Shown: positions 7,501-14,821, counted from the stretch's first letter. The stretch: 19,222 bases of DNA from JAFHCF01 sp048497495 (GCA_048497495.1 JAFHCF010000091.1:1-19222); one strand, 5' to 3'. The notes: generated by a model not told the origin, from the sequence alone. Numbers and translations are program-made.

Positions 7501-8295
7501 GTGCGAGACGCGAAACGGCACGGCCCGCCCGAGGGGCGGTTCGAGGCGGCGACCGGCGAGGTGGTCGAGGACGCGCAGGAGATGCGCGCCGGCCTGTGGC
7601 GGAGCCTGTCCCAGGCGGTCGACTTCGTCGGCGATCTGACCGGCATCGGTCCGTTGTGGGACAGGATCGCCGGCTGGGTCGGCGAGCGGGCGGCGGCGCG
7701 CGGCCAGGTCGCCTTCACCGTGGCCCTGATCGCGCTCTCCGCCAAGATGGCCAAGGCCGACGGCATCGTCACCGCCGAGGAGGTGCTCGCCTTCCGCCGG
7801 GTGGTCGATATCCCCGCCGGCGAGGAGCGCAACGTCGAGCATCTGTTCGATCTCGCCCAGCGCGACATCGCCGGCTTCGAGACCTATGCCGCCCGCATCC
7901 GCGAGATCGCCGGCGGCGACACGGTCTTCCTCGAGGACGTGCTCGAGGGCCTGTTTCTGATCGCCGCCGCCGACACGCTGGTGCACGAGCGCGAGATGGC
8001 CTTCCTCGAACGGGTGGCGGAGATCTTCGCCGTCGAGGCGCGGCGCTTCGAGGCGATCGCGGCGGGATTCGTGCGGCGGCGTGGGCCCGACCCCTACCGG
8101 GTGCTCGGGGTGGAGCGCGAGGCGAGCGACGCAGAGGTCAAGACCGCGTGGCGCAAGGCGGTCGCCGAATGCCACCCCGACCGCCACTTCGCCCATGGCC
8201 TGCCGCCGGAGGCGGTCGCCATCCTCACCGATCGGCTCGCCGCGCTCAACACCGCCTGGGAGGCGGTGCGGCTCGAGCGCGGCCTGGGCAAGTGA
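7501..8295 (+). CDS. TerB-like / J-domain protein (DjlA-like co-chaperone)
   Basis: From a GTG at 7501 with GGAGGG just upstream, the product has 264 residues. Residues 68-185 form a TerB/tellurite-resistance-like helical domain with two acidic repeats (AKADGIVTAEE at 84-94 and AAADTLVHEREM at 155-166). Residues 196-262 are a C-terminal J domain starting DPYRVLGV, with the HPD triad at 225-227 that stimulates DnaK ATPase. This is the DjlA arrangement, but the N-terminal membrane helix of Enterobacterial DjlA is absent; only a weak amphipathic region (33-62) precedes TerB. It is a likely cytoplasmic DnaK partner. It is followed after 47 bases by the amidase on the same strand and may share its transcript. 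Another start downstream of 7501 is possible. Confidence 0.87.
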   Translation: MRDAKRHGPPEGRFEAATGEVVEDAQEMRAGLWRSLSQAVDFVGDLTGIGPLWDRIAGWVGERAAARGQVAFTVALIALSAKMAKADGIVTAEEVLAFRRVVDIPAGEERNVEHLFDLAQRDIAGFETYAARIREIAGGDTVFLEDVLEGLFLIAAADTLVHEREMAFLERVAEIFAVEARRFEAIAAGFVRRRGPDPYRVLGVEREASDAEVKTAWRKAVAECHPDRHFAHGLPPEAVAILTDRLAALNTAWEAVRLERGLGK

Positions 8296-8342
8296 GCGCG
8301 GTGCGTCTGGCATGGCGGCGGCGGGCGCTGTAGAATGGCCTC

Positions 8343-9212
8343 ATGACCGAGCCCCTCGCGGCGGCCTTCGTGCCGGATTCGCCCGTGGTCGACGAGGTCC
8401 GCCCGTCGCCCAACCATGGCGAACGGCGCGGGCGGTTCGCCCATTGTCCCCCCGACATCCTGCTCCTGCACTACACCGGCATGCCCGACGGCCAGGGGAT
8501 GGGCGGCGCCGAGCGGGCCATCCGCTGGTTGACGATGCCGGTGTCCGAGGTCTCGGCCCACTACGTCGTCGACGAGGACGGGCGGATCACCCAGTTGGTG
8601 GCGGAGGGACGGCGGGCCTGGCACGCCGGGCGTGGCGCCTGGGGCGAGGACACCGACGTCAATTCCGCCTCGATCGGCATCGAGATCGTCAATCCCGGCC
8701 ACTGGTGGGACATGGGATGCTCGCCCGACCGCGATCCGCGGAAGCCGGTCGAGGTCCATCCCGGCTACCGGCCTTTCACGGAGGCGCAGATCACCGCGGT
8801 GATCGGGCTCGCCCGCGACATCGTGGCGCGCAACGGCATTCCGGCGGATCGGGTGCTGGCCCATTCCGACATCGCGCCGGGGCGCAAGCGCGATCCCGGC
8901 GAACTCTTCCCCTGGGACGTGCTGGCCGACGCCGGGATCGGGCTGTGGGTGCCACCGGTCGAAGGCGGGAGGGGCCGAGCGCTTCGGCTCGGCGAGGCCT
9001 CGCCGCCGGTCGCGGCGCTGCAAGCGATGCTGCGCCACCACGGCTACCCGGTCGAGGTCGGCGGCGTCTACGATGCGGCGACGGCGGCGGTGGTCGAGGC
9101 CTTCCAGCGGCATTTCCGCCCCTCCCGCGTCGACGGGGTGGCGGATGCCGGGACGGTGGCGACGCTGTGCGCCCTGCTGGCGGCGCGCCACGGCCGGGGG
9201 GCGGTCGCATGA
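8343..9212 (+). CDS. N-acetylmuramoyl-L-alanine amidase (AmpD-type) with peptidoglycan-binding domain
   Basis: 289 residues. The N-terminal Amidase_2 domain (about 35-190) has the zinc ligands His43 (LLLHYTG), His174 (LAHSDIAPG) and Asp184 (KRDPG), with Glu114 in IGIEI as a probable catalytic residue. A PG_binding_1 domain (about 216-283) follows, with SPPVAALQAMLRHHGY and a VDGVADAGTVATL end. The enzyme cuts the bond between N-acetylmuramic acid and L-Ala of the stem peptide. There is no signal peptide, and an in-frame stop at 8331-8333 rules out an upstream extension, so a cytoplasmic role in recycling anhydro-muropeptides (AmpD-like) is likely, although wall-binding domains usually go with exported enzymes. 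The stop overlaps the next start in ATGA. Confidence 0.92.
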   Translation: MTEPLAAAFVPDSPVVDEVRPSPNHGERRGRFAHCPPDILLLHYTGMPDGQGMGGAERAIRWLTMPVSEVSAHYVVDEDGRITQLVAEGRRAWHAGRGAWGEDTDVNSASIGIEIVNPGHWWDMGCSPDRDPRKPVEVHPGYRPFTEAQITAVIGLARDIVARNGIPADRVLAHSDIAPGRKRDPGELFPWDVLADAGIGLWVPPVEGGRGRALRLGEASPPVAALQAMLRHHGYPVEVGGVYDAATAAVVEAFQRHFRPSRVDGVADAGTVATLCALLAARHGRGAVA

Positions 9213-10234
9213 GACGGCGGGCCCTCCATCTCGTGCGCGGCGCCGGATTGGCGATACCGACGCTTCTGGCGCTCTCCGGTGCGGTCGAGGCGGCGCCGGC
9301 GGCGGGCAAGGAACAGCGGGCGAGCGAGGCGGCGACGCCGGCGGGGCGGCTGGCGCCGACGCCCGGCGACGTGGCGCCCGGCGATCCGGTCGACGCCGCC
9401 TTCGGGCTGTTTCCCAAGACGCGTCACGAGGCGGCGAGCGCCGGGGCGTCGGCTGTCCCGCAGGCTCCGCCGCCGCCTCCGACGATGAGCGAGGTCGAGC
9501 CGGGGGTGGTCGAGGCGGCGCGTCCCGAACGGGCGCCGGTGGTACCGCTGGTCTCGGCCTTCGCGCCGCTCGAGCCGCCGTCGCCGGGCTTCGACAAGGT
9601 CCTGGAGGGCTCGCCCGGGCCCGCGACCGTGACACTCGCACCGGTCGACTTGACGCCGGCGCCGGTCGCGGTGGGGCCGCGCGTCTTCTCGGGCCCGCTG
9701 CCGCGCCGCCGGCCGGCGCCTCCCAAGACGGAAGTGCCTTACGAAGTGGCGAGCCTGTCGCAGGCGGAAGCCGTGGCGGTCGGCGCGGCGCGGATCGATC
9801 CGGCGCCGATCGCGGCGGAGGGAATCGCCTTCGGCGAGCCGAGGAAGATCCCCAAGGAGGCCTTGCCCTATCTCGCCATCCTCAGGCGCGAGGCGGCGGC
9901 CAACAAGGTGCCGCTGTGGCTCGCCATCGGCGTCGGCTGGGTGGAGAGCAAGTACAATCCGAAGCTTCGCGGCACCCACGGGGTGGTCGGCCTGATGCAG
10001 GTGATGCCGTCGACGGCGCGCTTCCAGGGCTATCGCGGCCCGACCGAGAAGCTCCTCGACCCCGAGACCAACATCGTCTGGGGCCTGCGCGAGCTCGGCT
10101 GGGACTGGGCCAAGGCGAACGGCAATCCGTGCCTCGCAATCGCCAAATACAAAGGCGGCATCGCGACGAAGGGCATCCCGAGCGCGGCCGCCGACTATTG
10201 CAGGCGGGCGAAGCAGGTGACGGGGATGCTGTGA
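9209..10234 (+). CDS. Secreted lytic transglycosylase (SLT domain)
   Basis: 341 residues, starting with the ATG that overlaps the amidase stop. An N-terminal signal peptide (MRRR, hydrophobic 11-27, cleavage near AEA-AP) is followed by a long Pro/Ala-rich, probably disordered linker (about 30-210) and a C-terminal SLT lysozyme-like domain (about 218-335). Catalytic Glu246 lies in GVGWVESKYNP, followed by GLMQVMPSTA (261-270), LLDPETNIVWGL and AIAKYKGG. The enzyme would cut the MurNAc-GlcNAc bond in the periplasm, giving 1,6-anhydro-muropeptides, the natural substrate of an AmpD-like amidase; the coupling with the upstream gene fits this. The linker may let the catalytic domain reach across the periplasm. 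Confidence in the fold is high; its specific role is unknown. Confidence 0.92.
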   Translation: MRRRALHLVRGAGLAIPTLLALSGAVEAAPAAGKEQRASEAATPAGRLAPTPGDVAPGDPVDAAFGLFPKTRHEAASAGASAVPQAPPPPPTMSEVEPGVVEAARPERAPVVPLVSAFAPLEPPSPGFDKVLEGSPGPATVTLAPVDLTPAPVAVGPRVFSGPLPRRRPAPPKTEVPYEVASLSQAEAVAVGAARIDPAPIAAEGIAFGEPRKIPKEALPYLAILRREAAANKVPLWLAIGVGWVESKYNPKLRGTHGVVGLMQVMPSTARFQGYRGPTEKLLDPETNIVWGLRELGWDWAKANGNPCLAIAKYKGGIATKGIPSAAADYCRRAKQVTGML

Positions 10235-10245
10235 GGGCGTCGGTC

Positions 10246-10277
10246 GTAGGGTGCGCCGAGCATGAGCGAGGTGCACC
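10246..10277 (+). repeat. REP-like 32-bp palindromic element, copy 1
   Basis: GTAGGGTGCG begins the element and GGTGCACC ends it; the ends form an imperfect hairpin stem. The reverse complement of 10861-10892 is clearly related (first eight bases identical, most later differences are transitions). Such palindromes are common intergenic repeats in alphaproteobacteria, as I recall. It lies 12 bases after the transglycosylase stop and may stabilise the transcript end. Confidence 0.6.
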
Positions 10278-10310
10278 GGCGGGACACGTGAATCGAAGAA
10301 AGGAAGTCCG

Positions 10311-10799
10311 ATGGGAGGTCCGACCGTAACGCTCGATGATCGGATGAGGAATTTCCGATTGGCTTCTCGTGGTCTCTATAATGACTACTTTCATATGGAC
10401 GTCGTGAGAGGACTTGAGGATCTGAGTATTGTCGCCTGCAGATTTCGCACGATTGAGGCCGCTCTATTCGATGTCCTGGTTGCGAAACCGTCGGGATTGT
10501 CGGCGGTTGAGTATCGGGATACCCAGTCTGAAATCAATGTCGTTCCACTGGATAGGGGCGAGATTCCGGTGCTCGTGAATAGGGAAGTCGATAGCGGTTA
10601 CTGGGATCATCCGATTCAAATGCTTCACCCATCGGCCACTGTGAAATTTATCCAGTTCTTCGATTGGGACGAGCGGTTTCCTCGTGATCACCATTATGTC
10701 CGTGCGAGAATAAGTAACTGGCCCGGGGAAGATTCATTGAATGGGCGACAGGTTCTCATCGAATCATACTATGTTGAGTTTGTTGTTGATCAATCGTAA
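10311..10799 (+). CDS. Hypothetical protein, AT-richer orphan gene
   Basis: 162 residues, no family recognised. The start has AGGAAG 5-6 bases before the ATG. Composition differs sharply from the neighbours: counting four 60-base rows inside the gene gives 113 G+C of 240 (47%), against 42 of 60 (70%) in a row of the preceding gene. Codons such as AAT, GAT, TAT and ATT, rare elsewhere here, are frequent. The protein has no signal peptide or membrane helix, is rich in aromatic and acidic residues, and its second half (about 106-162) alternates hydrophobic and polar residues as in a beta-rich fold (VKFIQFFDWDERF, VLIESYYVEFVV). This suggests acquisition by transfer. A role as immunity-type or phage-related protein is possible, but nothing in the sequence proves it. 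Confidence 0.72.
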   Translation: MGGPTVTLDDRMRNFRLASRGLYNDYFHMDVVRGLEDLSIVACRFRTIEAALFDVLVAKPSGLSAVEYRDTQSEINVVPLDRGEIPVLVNREVDSGYWDHPIQMLHPSATVKFIQFFDWDERFPRDHHYVRARISNWPGEDSLNGRQVLIESYYVEFVVDQS

Positions 10800-10860
10800 A
10801 ATTGGTAATTCGCTTATTTGAAGGCTTCGCGTTTTGGGGGCGGTGGGGCTCCGGCGTGGG

Positions 10861-10892
10861 GGGTGCGTTTCACTTCGTTCAACTCACCCTAC
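10861..10892 (-). repeat. REP-like 32-bp palindromic element, copy 2 (inverted)
   Basis: On the plus strand this reads GGGTGCGTTTCAC, TTC, then GTTCAACTCACCCTAC; the arms form an imperfect hairpin. On the minus strand it begins GTAGGGTG like copy 1, so the two copies face each other across the orphan gene. It lies just upstream of the rnpB promoter region. Confidence 0.6.
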
Positions 10893-10917
10893 GGCTTCGG
10901 GCTATCTCCCCCATCCC

Positions 10918-10947
10918 CTTGACCCCGCCGTCCATATCCCCCATCAC
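10918..10947 (+). promoter_or_regulatory. Probable rnpB promoter
   Basis: CTTGAC at 10918-10923 (TTGACC from 10919) matches the well-conserved alphaproteobacterial -35 element. After 17 bases comes CATCAC at 10942-10947 as a weak -10, placing the transcription start near 10954, where the 5' strand of rnpB P1 begins. The spacing is the main support; the -10 is poor. Confidence 0.45.
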
Positions 10948-10953
10948 AGCCGC

Positions 10954-11420
10954 GCCAGTCGGCCGGGCGGCCGCTCCGGGTGCTTTCTCTCGTCTCGCGC
11001 GTCGAGGCGAGCGACGGCACCCGGGGAGGAAAGTCCGGGCTCCACGGAAAGACGGTGCCGGTTAATGGCCGGCGAGGGCGACCTCAGGGAAAGTGCCACA
11101 GAAAACGAACCGCCCCGATGCGGACGCCGGGTGACCGACGTCCGGGCCGCGAGGCCGGGACCTCCCTCGGGAGGCCACCGGGGTAAGGGTGAAAAGGTGG
11201 GGTAAGAGCCCACCGCGGACCCGGCAACGGGGACGGCATGGCAAACCCCACCGGGAGCAAGACCGAATAGGGGCGGCGCGGGCTCGAAAGAGTTCCAGTC
11301 ATTTCCGGACCAGTCGCCCGGGTTGGTTGCGCGAGGCGTCCGGCAACGGGCGTCCCAGACGAATGGCCGCCACGTGGGGGAAACCCCGCCATACAAAACC
11401 CGGCTTACAGGCCGACTGGC
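10954..11420 (+). ncRNA. rnpB: RNase P RNA (type A)
   Basis: The catalytic RNA of RNase P, which trims the 5' leader of tRNA precursors. The ends are set by the P1 helix: GCCAGTCGGCC at 10954-10964 pairs perfectly with GGCCGACTGGC at 11410-11420. Conserved core elements are in order: GAGGAAAGTCCGGGCTCC at 11026-11043, ACAGAAA at 11098-11104, GGTAAGAGCCCACC near 11200, GCAAGACCGAATAGGG from 11257, GGCGTCC and CCCAGA near 11335-11360, and CCCGGCTTACAG before P1. At 467 bases it is somewhat longer than the roughly 400 bases I expect for alphaproteobacteria. No protein gene overlaps it despite open frames. The convergent oxidoreductase gene ends 33 bases downstream. Confidence 0.97.
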
Positions 11421-11453
11421 ACTTTTCCCTTCCCTCCCGCGCCGGCGCGCCGG

Positions 11454-12440
11454 TCACACCGGCTCCCAGGTGGCGTGGGCCGAGGCCCGATAGACGGCGT
11501 CGATCAGCTTCTGGTTGGCGCGCGAGCTCTCGAGCGTGAAGACCTCGGCCGTCCCGCCGGTGGCCGCGGTGACGAAGGCCTCGACCTCGCGGCGATACTG
11601 GCGGCTGTCCTGGAAGCGGAAGACGGTCGACCGGGCATGGCCGCGGTCGGTGAGTTCCAACTCCTCGGCGCCCCAGCGGTCGGCGTTGAAGGGCGACTTC
11701 ACCTCGATGAAGCCGTCGTCGCCGTGGAAGACCATCGACTGGCGCGCCGCCATCTGGGTGGCGACGTAGAAGGCCAGTTCGAAGTCGCCGAAGTCGGCGC
11801 GCACGGTGGCCCAGGTGTCGGTGCCGAAATCGGGGTCGCGCGCCAGGCTCGCCTGGACCCGCAGCGGCTCGCGGCCGGTGGCGAAGCGGGTGGTCACCGT
11901 CGGGTAGACGCCGATGTCGGGGAGCGCGCCGCCGCCGAGGCCCGGCTGGTTGCGCATGTTGGCGGGGTCGCGGTTGTAATAGGTGAAGGCGCCCTGCACC
12001 TGCCGCAGCCGGCCGATGGCGCCGCCGGCGAGAAGCTCGCGCACCTTGGCCCAGACCGGGCTGTAGGTGACCATGAAGGCTTCCGAGATCAGCACGCCGT
12101 TGCGGTCGCGGGCGGCGATCAGGCCGTCGATCTCGGAGGCTTCCAGCGCGATCGGCTTCTCGCACAGGACGTGCTTGCCGGCCTCGGCCGCGCGGATCGT
12201 CCACTCGACGTGCTGGGAGGTCGGCAGCGGGATGTAGACGCCGTCGATCGCGTCGGATGTGAGCATCTCGTCGTAGGAGCCGAAGACCCGGGGGACGCCG
12301 AAGCGTCGGGCGAGCGCCTCGGCCCGATCGAGATCACGGCTGGCGATGGCGGCGACGACGCCGTTGTCGCTGTCGAGAATGGCGGGAATGACCAGTTCGC
12401 GGCCGATCTTGGCGGTCGACAGAATGCCCCATCGAAACAT
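11454..12440 (-). CDS. Gfo/Idh/MocA family NAD(P)-dependent oxidoreductase
   Basis: 328 residues. The N-terminal Rossmann domain (1-120) starts RWGILSTAKIGRELVIPAI, with the nucleotide-binding turn, then GVYIPLPTSQH at 67-77 and the family hallmark EKP at 94-96 (Lys95 catalytic). The C-terminal alpha/beta domain carries GGGALPDIGVYP (169-180), where Asp175 and Tyr179 occupy the usual catalytic positions. This arrangement resembles D-xylose/glucose-type dehydrogenases of the family; the substrate, probably a sugar or cyclitol, cannot be named. It is cytoplasmic, with no signal peptide. The ATG at 12440 has AAGGAG about 9 bases upstream. It is convergent with rnpB and divergent from mraZ, so it stands as a single-gene unit inserted between rnpB and the dcw cluster. 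Confidence 0.92.
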   Translation of the reverse strand: MFRWGILSTAKIGRELVIPAILDSDNGVVAAIASRDLDRAEALARRFGVPRVFGSYDEMLTSDAIDGVYIPLPTSQHVEWTIRAAEAGKHVLCEKPIALEASEIDGLIAARDRNGVLISEAFMVTYSPVWAKVRELLAGGAIGRLRQVQGAFTYYNRDPANMRNQPGLGGGALPDIGVYPTVTTRFATGREPLRVQASLARDPDFGTDTWATVRADFGDFELAFYVATQMAARQSMVFHGDDGFIEVKSPFNADRWGAEELELTDRGHARSTVFRFQDSRQYRREVEAFVTAATGGTAEVFTLESSRANQKLIDAVYRASAHATWEPV

Positions 12441-12633
12441 GGCTCGTGCTCCTTCTTCTCGGGCGCGACCATAGCACCGCGCGAGCCTCGCGAGAGCCCT
12501 TCCGCGTCGAGAGGAGCCGTCTCGCCGAGGCGGGCCGAGGGGCGGCGCGGCGAGATCGTAAACGGCCGATTAACCCTAAGAGAGTTTCAATGGGAGAACG
12601 GCGCGTCCTGGTCCGGAGTCGTGTCGCGTTTCG

Positions 12634-12662
12634 TTGACCGCCCATGAGATCCCATGTTATCC
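12634..12662 (+). promoter_or_regulatory. Probable mraZ/dcw promoter
   Basis: TTGACC at 12634-12639 with a 17-base gap to TTATCC at 12657-12662 fits a housekeeping sigma promoter with a good -35 and weak -10. The MraZ repeats cover the spacer, the -10 and the expected start near 12669. Confidence 0.45.
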
Positions 12663-12674
12663 CAAGTCATCCCG
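12641..12674 (+). promoter_or_regulatory. MraZ operator (four 10-bp-spaced boxes)
   Basis: CCCATGAGAT, CCCATGTTAT, CCCAAGTCAT and CCCG start at 12641, 12651, 12661 and 12671, an exact 10-base period. On the minus strand this is TGGG repeated, the core known to be bound by MraZ oligomers upstream of its own gene. The position 120 bases before mraZ and over the promoter supports autorepression of the dcw operon. Confidence 0.82.
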
Positions 12675-12792
12675 CTCCGCGTAACCCAGTCGAGGGACCG
12701 CCACGGAGCCGCTTCGGCGGCTCTTCCCGCGCCGTTTCCGATGGTCGGCGATTCGGGAGGGGAAGCGCGGTTGGGGTCGGAGGCCGAGACGG

Positions 12793-13254
12793 ATGGTGGA
12801 GCGGTTTCTCGGGCGGCAGGTGAAGCGGATCGACGCCAAGGGGCGTGTCTCGATCCCGGCGCCGTTCCGCTCGGTGCTCGCCCACGACGGCTACGACGGG
12901 CTCTTCCTGGTGCGCTCGCCCACCCACCCGGCGGTCGACGGCGGCGGACACGCGCTTCTCTCGGCGATCGAGGCGACGTTGGCCAGGCACGATCCCTTCT
13001 CCTTCGAACATGCGGCGCTGGCGGCGATCCTGCTCGGACAGGGCGACAGTCCGGCCCTCGACGGCGAGGGGCGGATGGTGGTGCCGGAGTGGCTGCGCGA
13101 GGCGACGGGGATATCGACCGAGGTGCTCTTCGTCGGAATGGGCCACCGCTTCCAGATCTGGGCGCCGGAGCGCTTCGCCGATTTCGAGATCGAGGCGCGG
13201 GCGACCGCCCGGCGGCTTCTCGGCGTGACCTCGGGCCGGGAAGGGACGCCATGA
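12793..13254 (+). CDS. mraZ: Transcriptional regulator MraZ
   Basis: 153 residues with two AbrB/SpoVT-like swapped-hairpin repeats: DAKGRVSIPAPFR at 14-26 and DGEGRMVVPEWLR at 90-102, each with the DxxGR signature. MraZ forms ring oligomers that bind spaced TGGG repeats and repress the division and cell wall cluster. Length is normal for the family. The start at 12793 has GGAGG at 12779-12783, 9 bases upstream; the GTG at 12796 is an alternative. It is the first gene of the dcw cluster, and its stop overlaps the rsmH start in ATGA. Confidence 0.95.
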   Translation: MVERFLGRQVKRIDAKGRVSIPAPFRSVLAHDGYDGLFLVRSPTHPAVDGGGHALLSAIEATLARHDPFSFEHAALAAILLGQGDSPALDGEGRMVVPEWLREATGISTEVLFVGMGHRFQIWAPERFADFEIEARATARRLLGVTSGREGTP

Positions 13255-14267
13255 GCGACCGCGCGCCGGAGACCACCGACAAACCGCACCTTCCCGTCCT
13301 GCTCGCCGAGGTTCTGGCGCGGCTGGCGCCGAAGGCCGGCGAGATCCATGTCGACGGCACCTTCGGGGCCGGCGGCTACACGAGCGCCGTCCTGGCGACG
13401 GGGGCGCAGGTGATCGCGATCGATCGCGATCCGACCGCGATCGCGGCCGGCGGGACCCTCGTGGCGGCGTCGCAGGGGCGGTTGCGGCTGGTCGAGGGCG
13501 TCTTCGGCGATCTCGACGCCCATGTCGAGGCCCTCGGTATCGACCGCGTCGACGGCGTGGTGCTCGACATCGGCGTCTCCTCGATGCAGCTCGATCGGGC
13601 CGAGCGCGGCTTTTCCTTCCGTCTCGACGGGCCACTCGACATGCGGATGGGGGGCGAGGGGCCGACGGCGGCCGACGTGGTCAACACCGCCGACGCCTCG
13701 ACGCTGGCGCACATCTTCCGCGTCTACGGCGAGGAGAAGCGCTCGGGGCAGGTGGCGCGCGCCATCGTCGAGGCGCGTGAGGAGGCGCCCTTCACCACCA
13801 CCCGGCAACTGTCAAAGGTGGTGGAGAAGGTGATCTGGGCCAAGCCCAACGAGATCCATCCGGCGACCCGGGTGTTCCAGGCGTTGCGCATCCACGTCAA
13901 CGACGAACTCGGCGAACTGGTCCGGGCGCTCGGCGCCGCCGAACGGGTGTTGAAGCCGGGTGGACGGTTGGTGGTGGTCACCTTCCATTCGCTCGAGGAC
14001 CGTATCGTCAAGCGCTTCCTCGCCGATCGCGGCAAGACCACGCCGGGGGGCTCGCGCCACGCGCCGATCGCCCATGTCGATCCGGCGACCTTCACGATCG
14101 CGACCAAGGGCGTCGACGCGGCGAGCGCCGCCGAGATCGCGGCCAATCCCAGGGCGCGGTCGGCCAAGCTGCGCGCCGCCGTGCGCACCGAGGCGCCGGC
14201 GCGCGACGTCGACGCGCAGGCGCTCGGGTTGCCGCGCGTCGACACCGGCAAACGGGGGAGGACCTGA
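13251..14267 (+). CDS. rsmH: 16S rRNA (cytosine(1402)-N4)-methyltransferase
   Basis: 338 residues, a normal length. RsmH (MraW) uses S-adenosylmethionine to methylate N4 of C1402 in 16S rRNA, in the ribosomal P site. Visible motifs are the SAM-binding DGTFGAGGYT (35-44), IDRDP (57-61), VVLDIGVSSMQLD (103-115), the DMRM element at 130-133, ALRIHVNDEL (211-220) and VVTFHSLEDRIVK (242-254). The start overlaps mraZ by four bases, and the stop shares its last base with the ftsL start (TGATG), so the three genes are translationally coupled. The Ala/Arg-rich C-terminal tail from about 310 is not conserved in sequence. Confidence 0.97.
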   Translation: MSDRAPETTDKPHLPVLLAEVLARLAPKAGEIHVDGTFGAGGYTSAVLATGAQVIAIDRDPTAIAAGGTLVAASQGRLRLVEGVFGDLDAHVEALGIDRVDGVVLDIGVSSMQLDRAERGFSFRLDGPLDMRMGGEGPTAADVVNTADASTLAHIFRVYGEEKRSGQVARAIVEAREEAPFTTTRQLSKVVEKVIWAKPNEIHPATRVFQALRIHVNDELGELVRALGAAERVLKPGGRLVVVTFHSLEDRIVKRFLADRGKTTPGGSRHAPIAHVDPATFTIATKGVDAASAAEIAANPRARSAKLRAAVRTEAPARDVDAQALGLPRVDTGKRGRT

Positions 14268-14809
14268 TGCTGCGGGCCATCAACTTCCTGCTCGTCGCCC
14301 TGATGCTCGCGGGCGCCGCCCTGGTCTACGACCTCAAGTACGAGGCGGAGCGCGCCACCAACAAGGTCGCCAAGATCAGCCACAAGATCGACGTCGAGCG
14401 CGACGCCATCGCCACGCTGAAGGCGGAGTGGAGCCTGCTCAACCAGCCCAGGCGATTGCAGGATCTGGCCGAGCGCTATCACGCCTACCTCGAGCTCGAT
14501 CCCCTGGAGCCGACCCAGATCGGCACGCTCGACGACATTCCCTTCAAGCCGGCGGTCTCCGGCGAGACGCCCGCCGCGCCGGCGTCGCGCGGTTCGGTGA
14601 AACTCGCCCAGCCGGAGAAGGTGGTGGAGAAGTCGAAGACGATCGGCAAGCTGCTCGATCGCCTGCCGGGCTCGCACGGCGCGGGCCCCACGACCACCGG
14701 CAGCGTGCCGAAGGGCGCGAAGCCCGCGGACCCGTCGGCGCCGATGCAACTGGTGCCGAGGATCTTCATTCCCAAGACGGGCGGCGAGCCCGCCAAGTCC
14801 AACCGGTGA
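14267..14809 (+). CDS. ftsL: Cell division protein FtsL
   Basis: 180 residues with the FtsL layout: a very short cytoplasmic end, one transmembrane helix at about 5-21, then a periplasmic coiled coil (about 23-70) with ISHKIDVERDAIATLKAEW, and a conserved NQPRRLQDLAERY segment. FtsL joins FtsB and FtsQ in the divisome to activate septal synthesis by FtsW-FtsI. The protein is longer than the roughly 120 residues of E. coli FtsL; the extra part is a C-terminal tail (about 95-180) rich in Pro, Ala and Lys, as seen in other alphaproteobacteria. Identification relies on topology and position between rsmH and ftsI, because FtsL sequences diverge fast. It starts at the TGATG overlap with GGGAGGA just upstream. 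Confidence 0.9.
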   Translation: MLRAINFLLVALMLAGAALVYDLKYEAERATNKVAKISHKIDVERDAIATLKAEWSLLNQPRRLQDLAERYHAYLELDPLEPTQIGTLDDIPFKPAVSGETPAAPASRGSVKLAQPEKVVEKSKTIGKLLDRLPGSHGAGPTTTGSVPKGAKPADPSAPMQLVPRIFIPKTGGEPAKSNR

Positions 14810-14821
14810 GGTGATGTGGTC

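Larger units (their letters stand above)
12441..12792. other. Intergenic region between the oxidoreductase and mraZ
   Basis: 352 bases without a convincing gene. The left part (12441-12560) should hold the promoter of the leftward oxidoreductase. The centre holds the mraZ promoter and MraZ boxes. A lone TGGGA at 12591-12595 is in the opposite orientation to the boxes. The remaining 118 bases (12675-12792) form a long leader with no clear hairpin or small frame. Confidence 0.6.

Noticed and set aside
10802..11396. Several open frames over and around rnpB
   Set aside because: The region is RNase P RNA with conserved core and matching P1 ends; the frames have no motif or ribosome site.
11442..11453. 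Perfect palindrome CCGGCGCGCCGG between rnpB and the oxidoreductase
   Set aside because: It has no loop and no T-run, so it is not a convincing terminator; such palindromes are expected in DNA of this composition.
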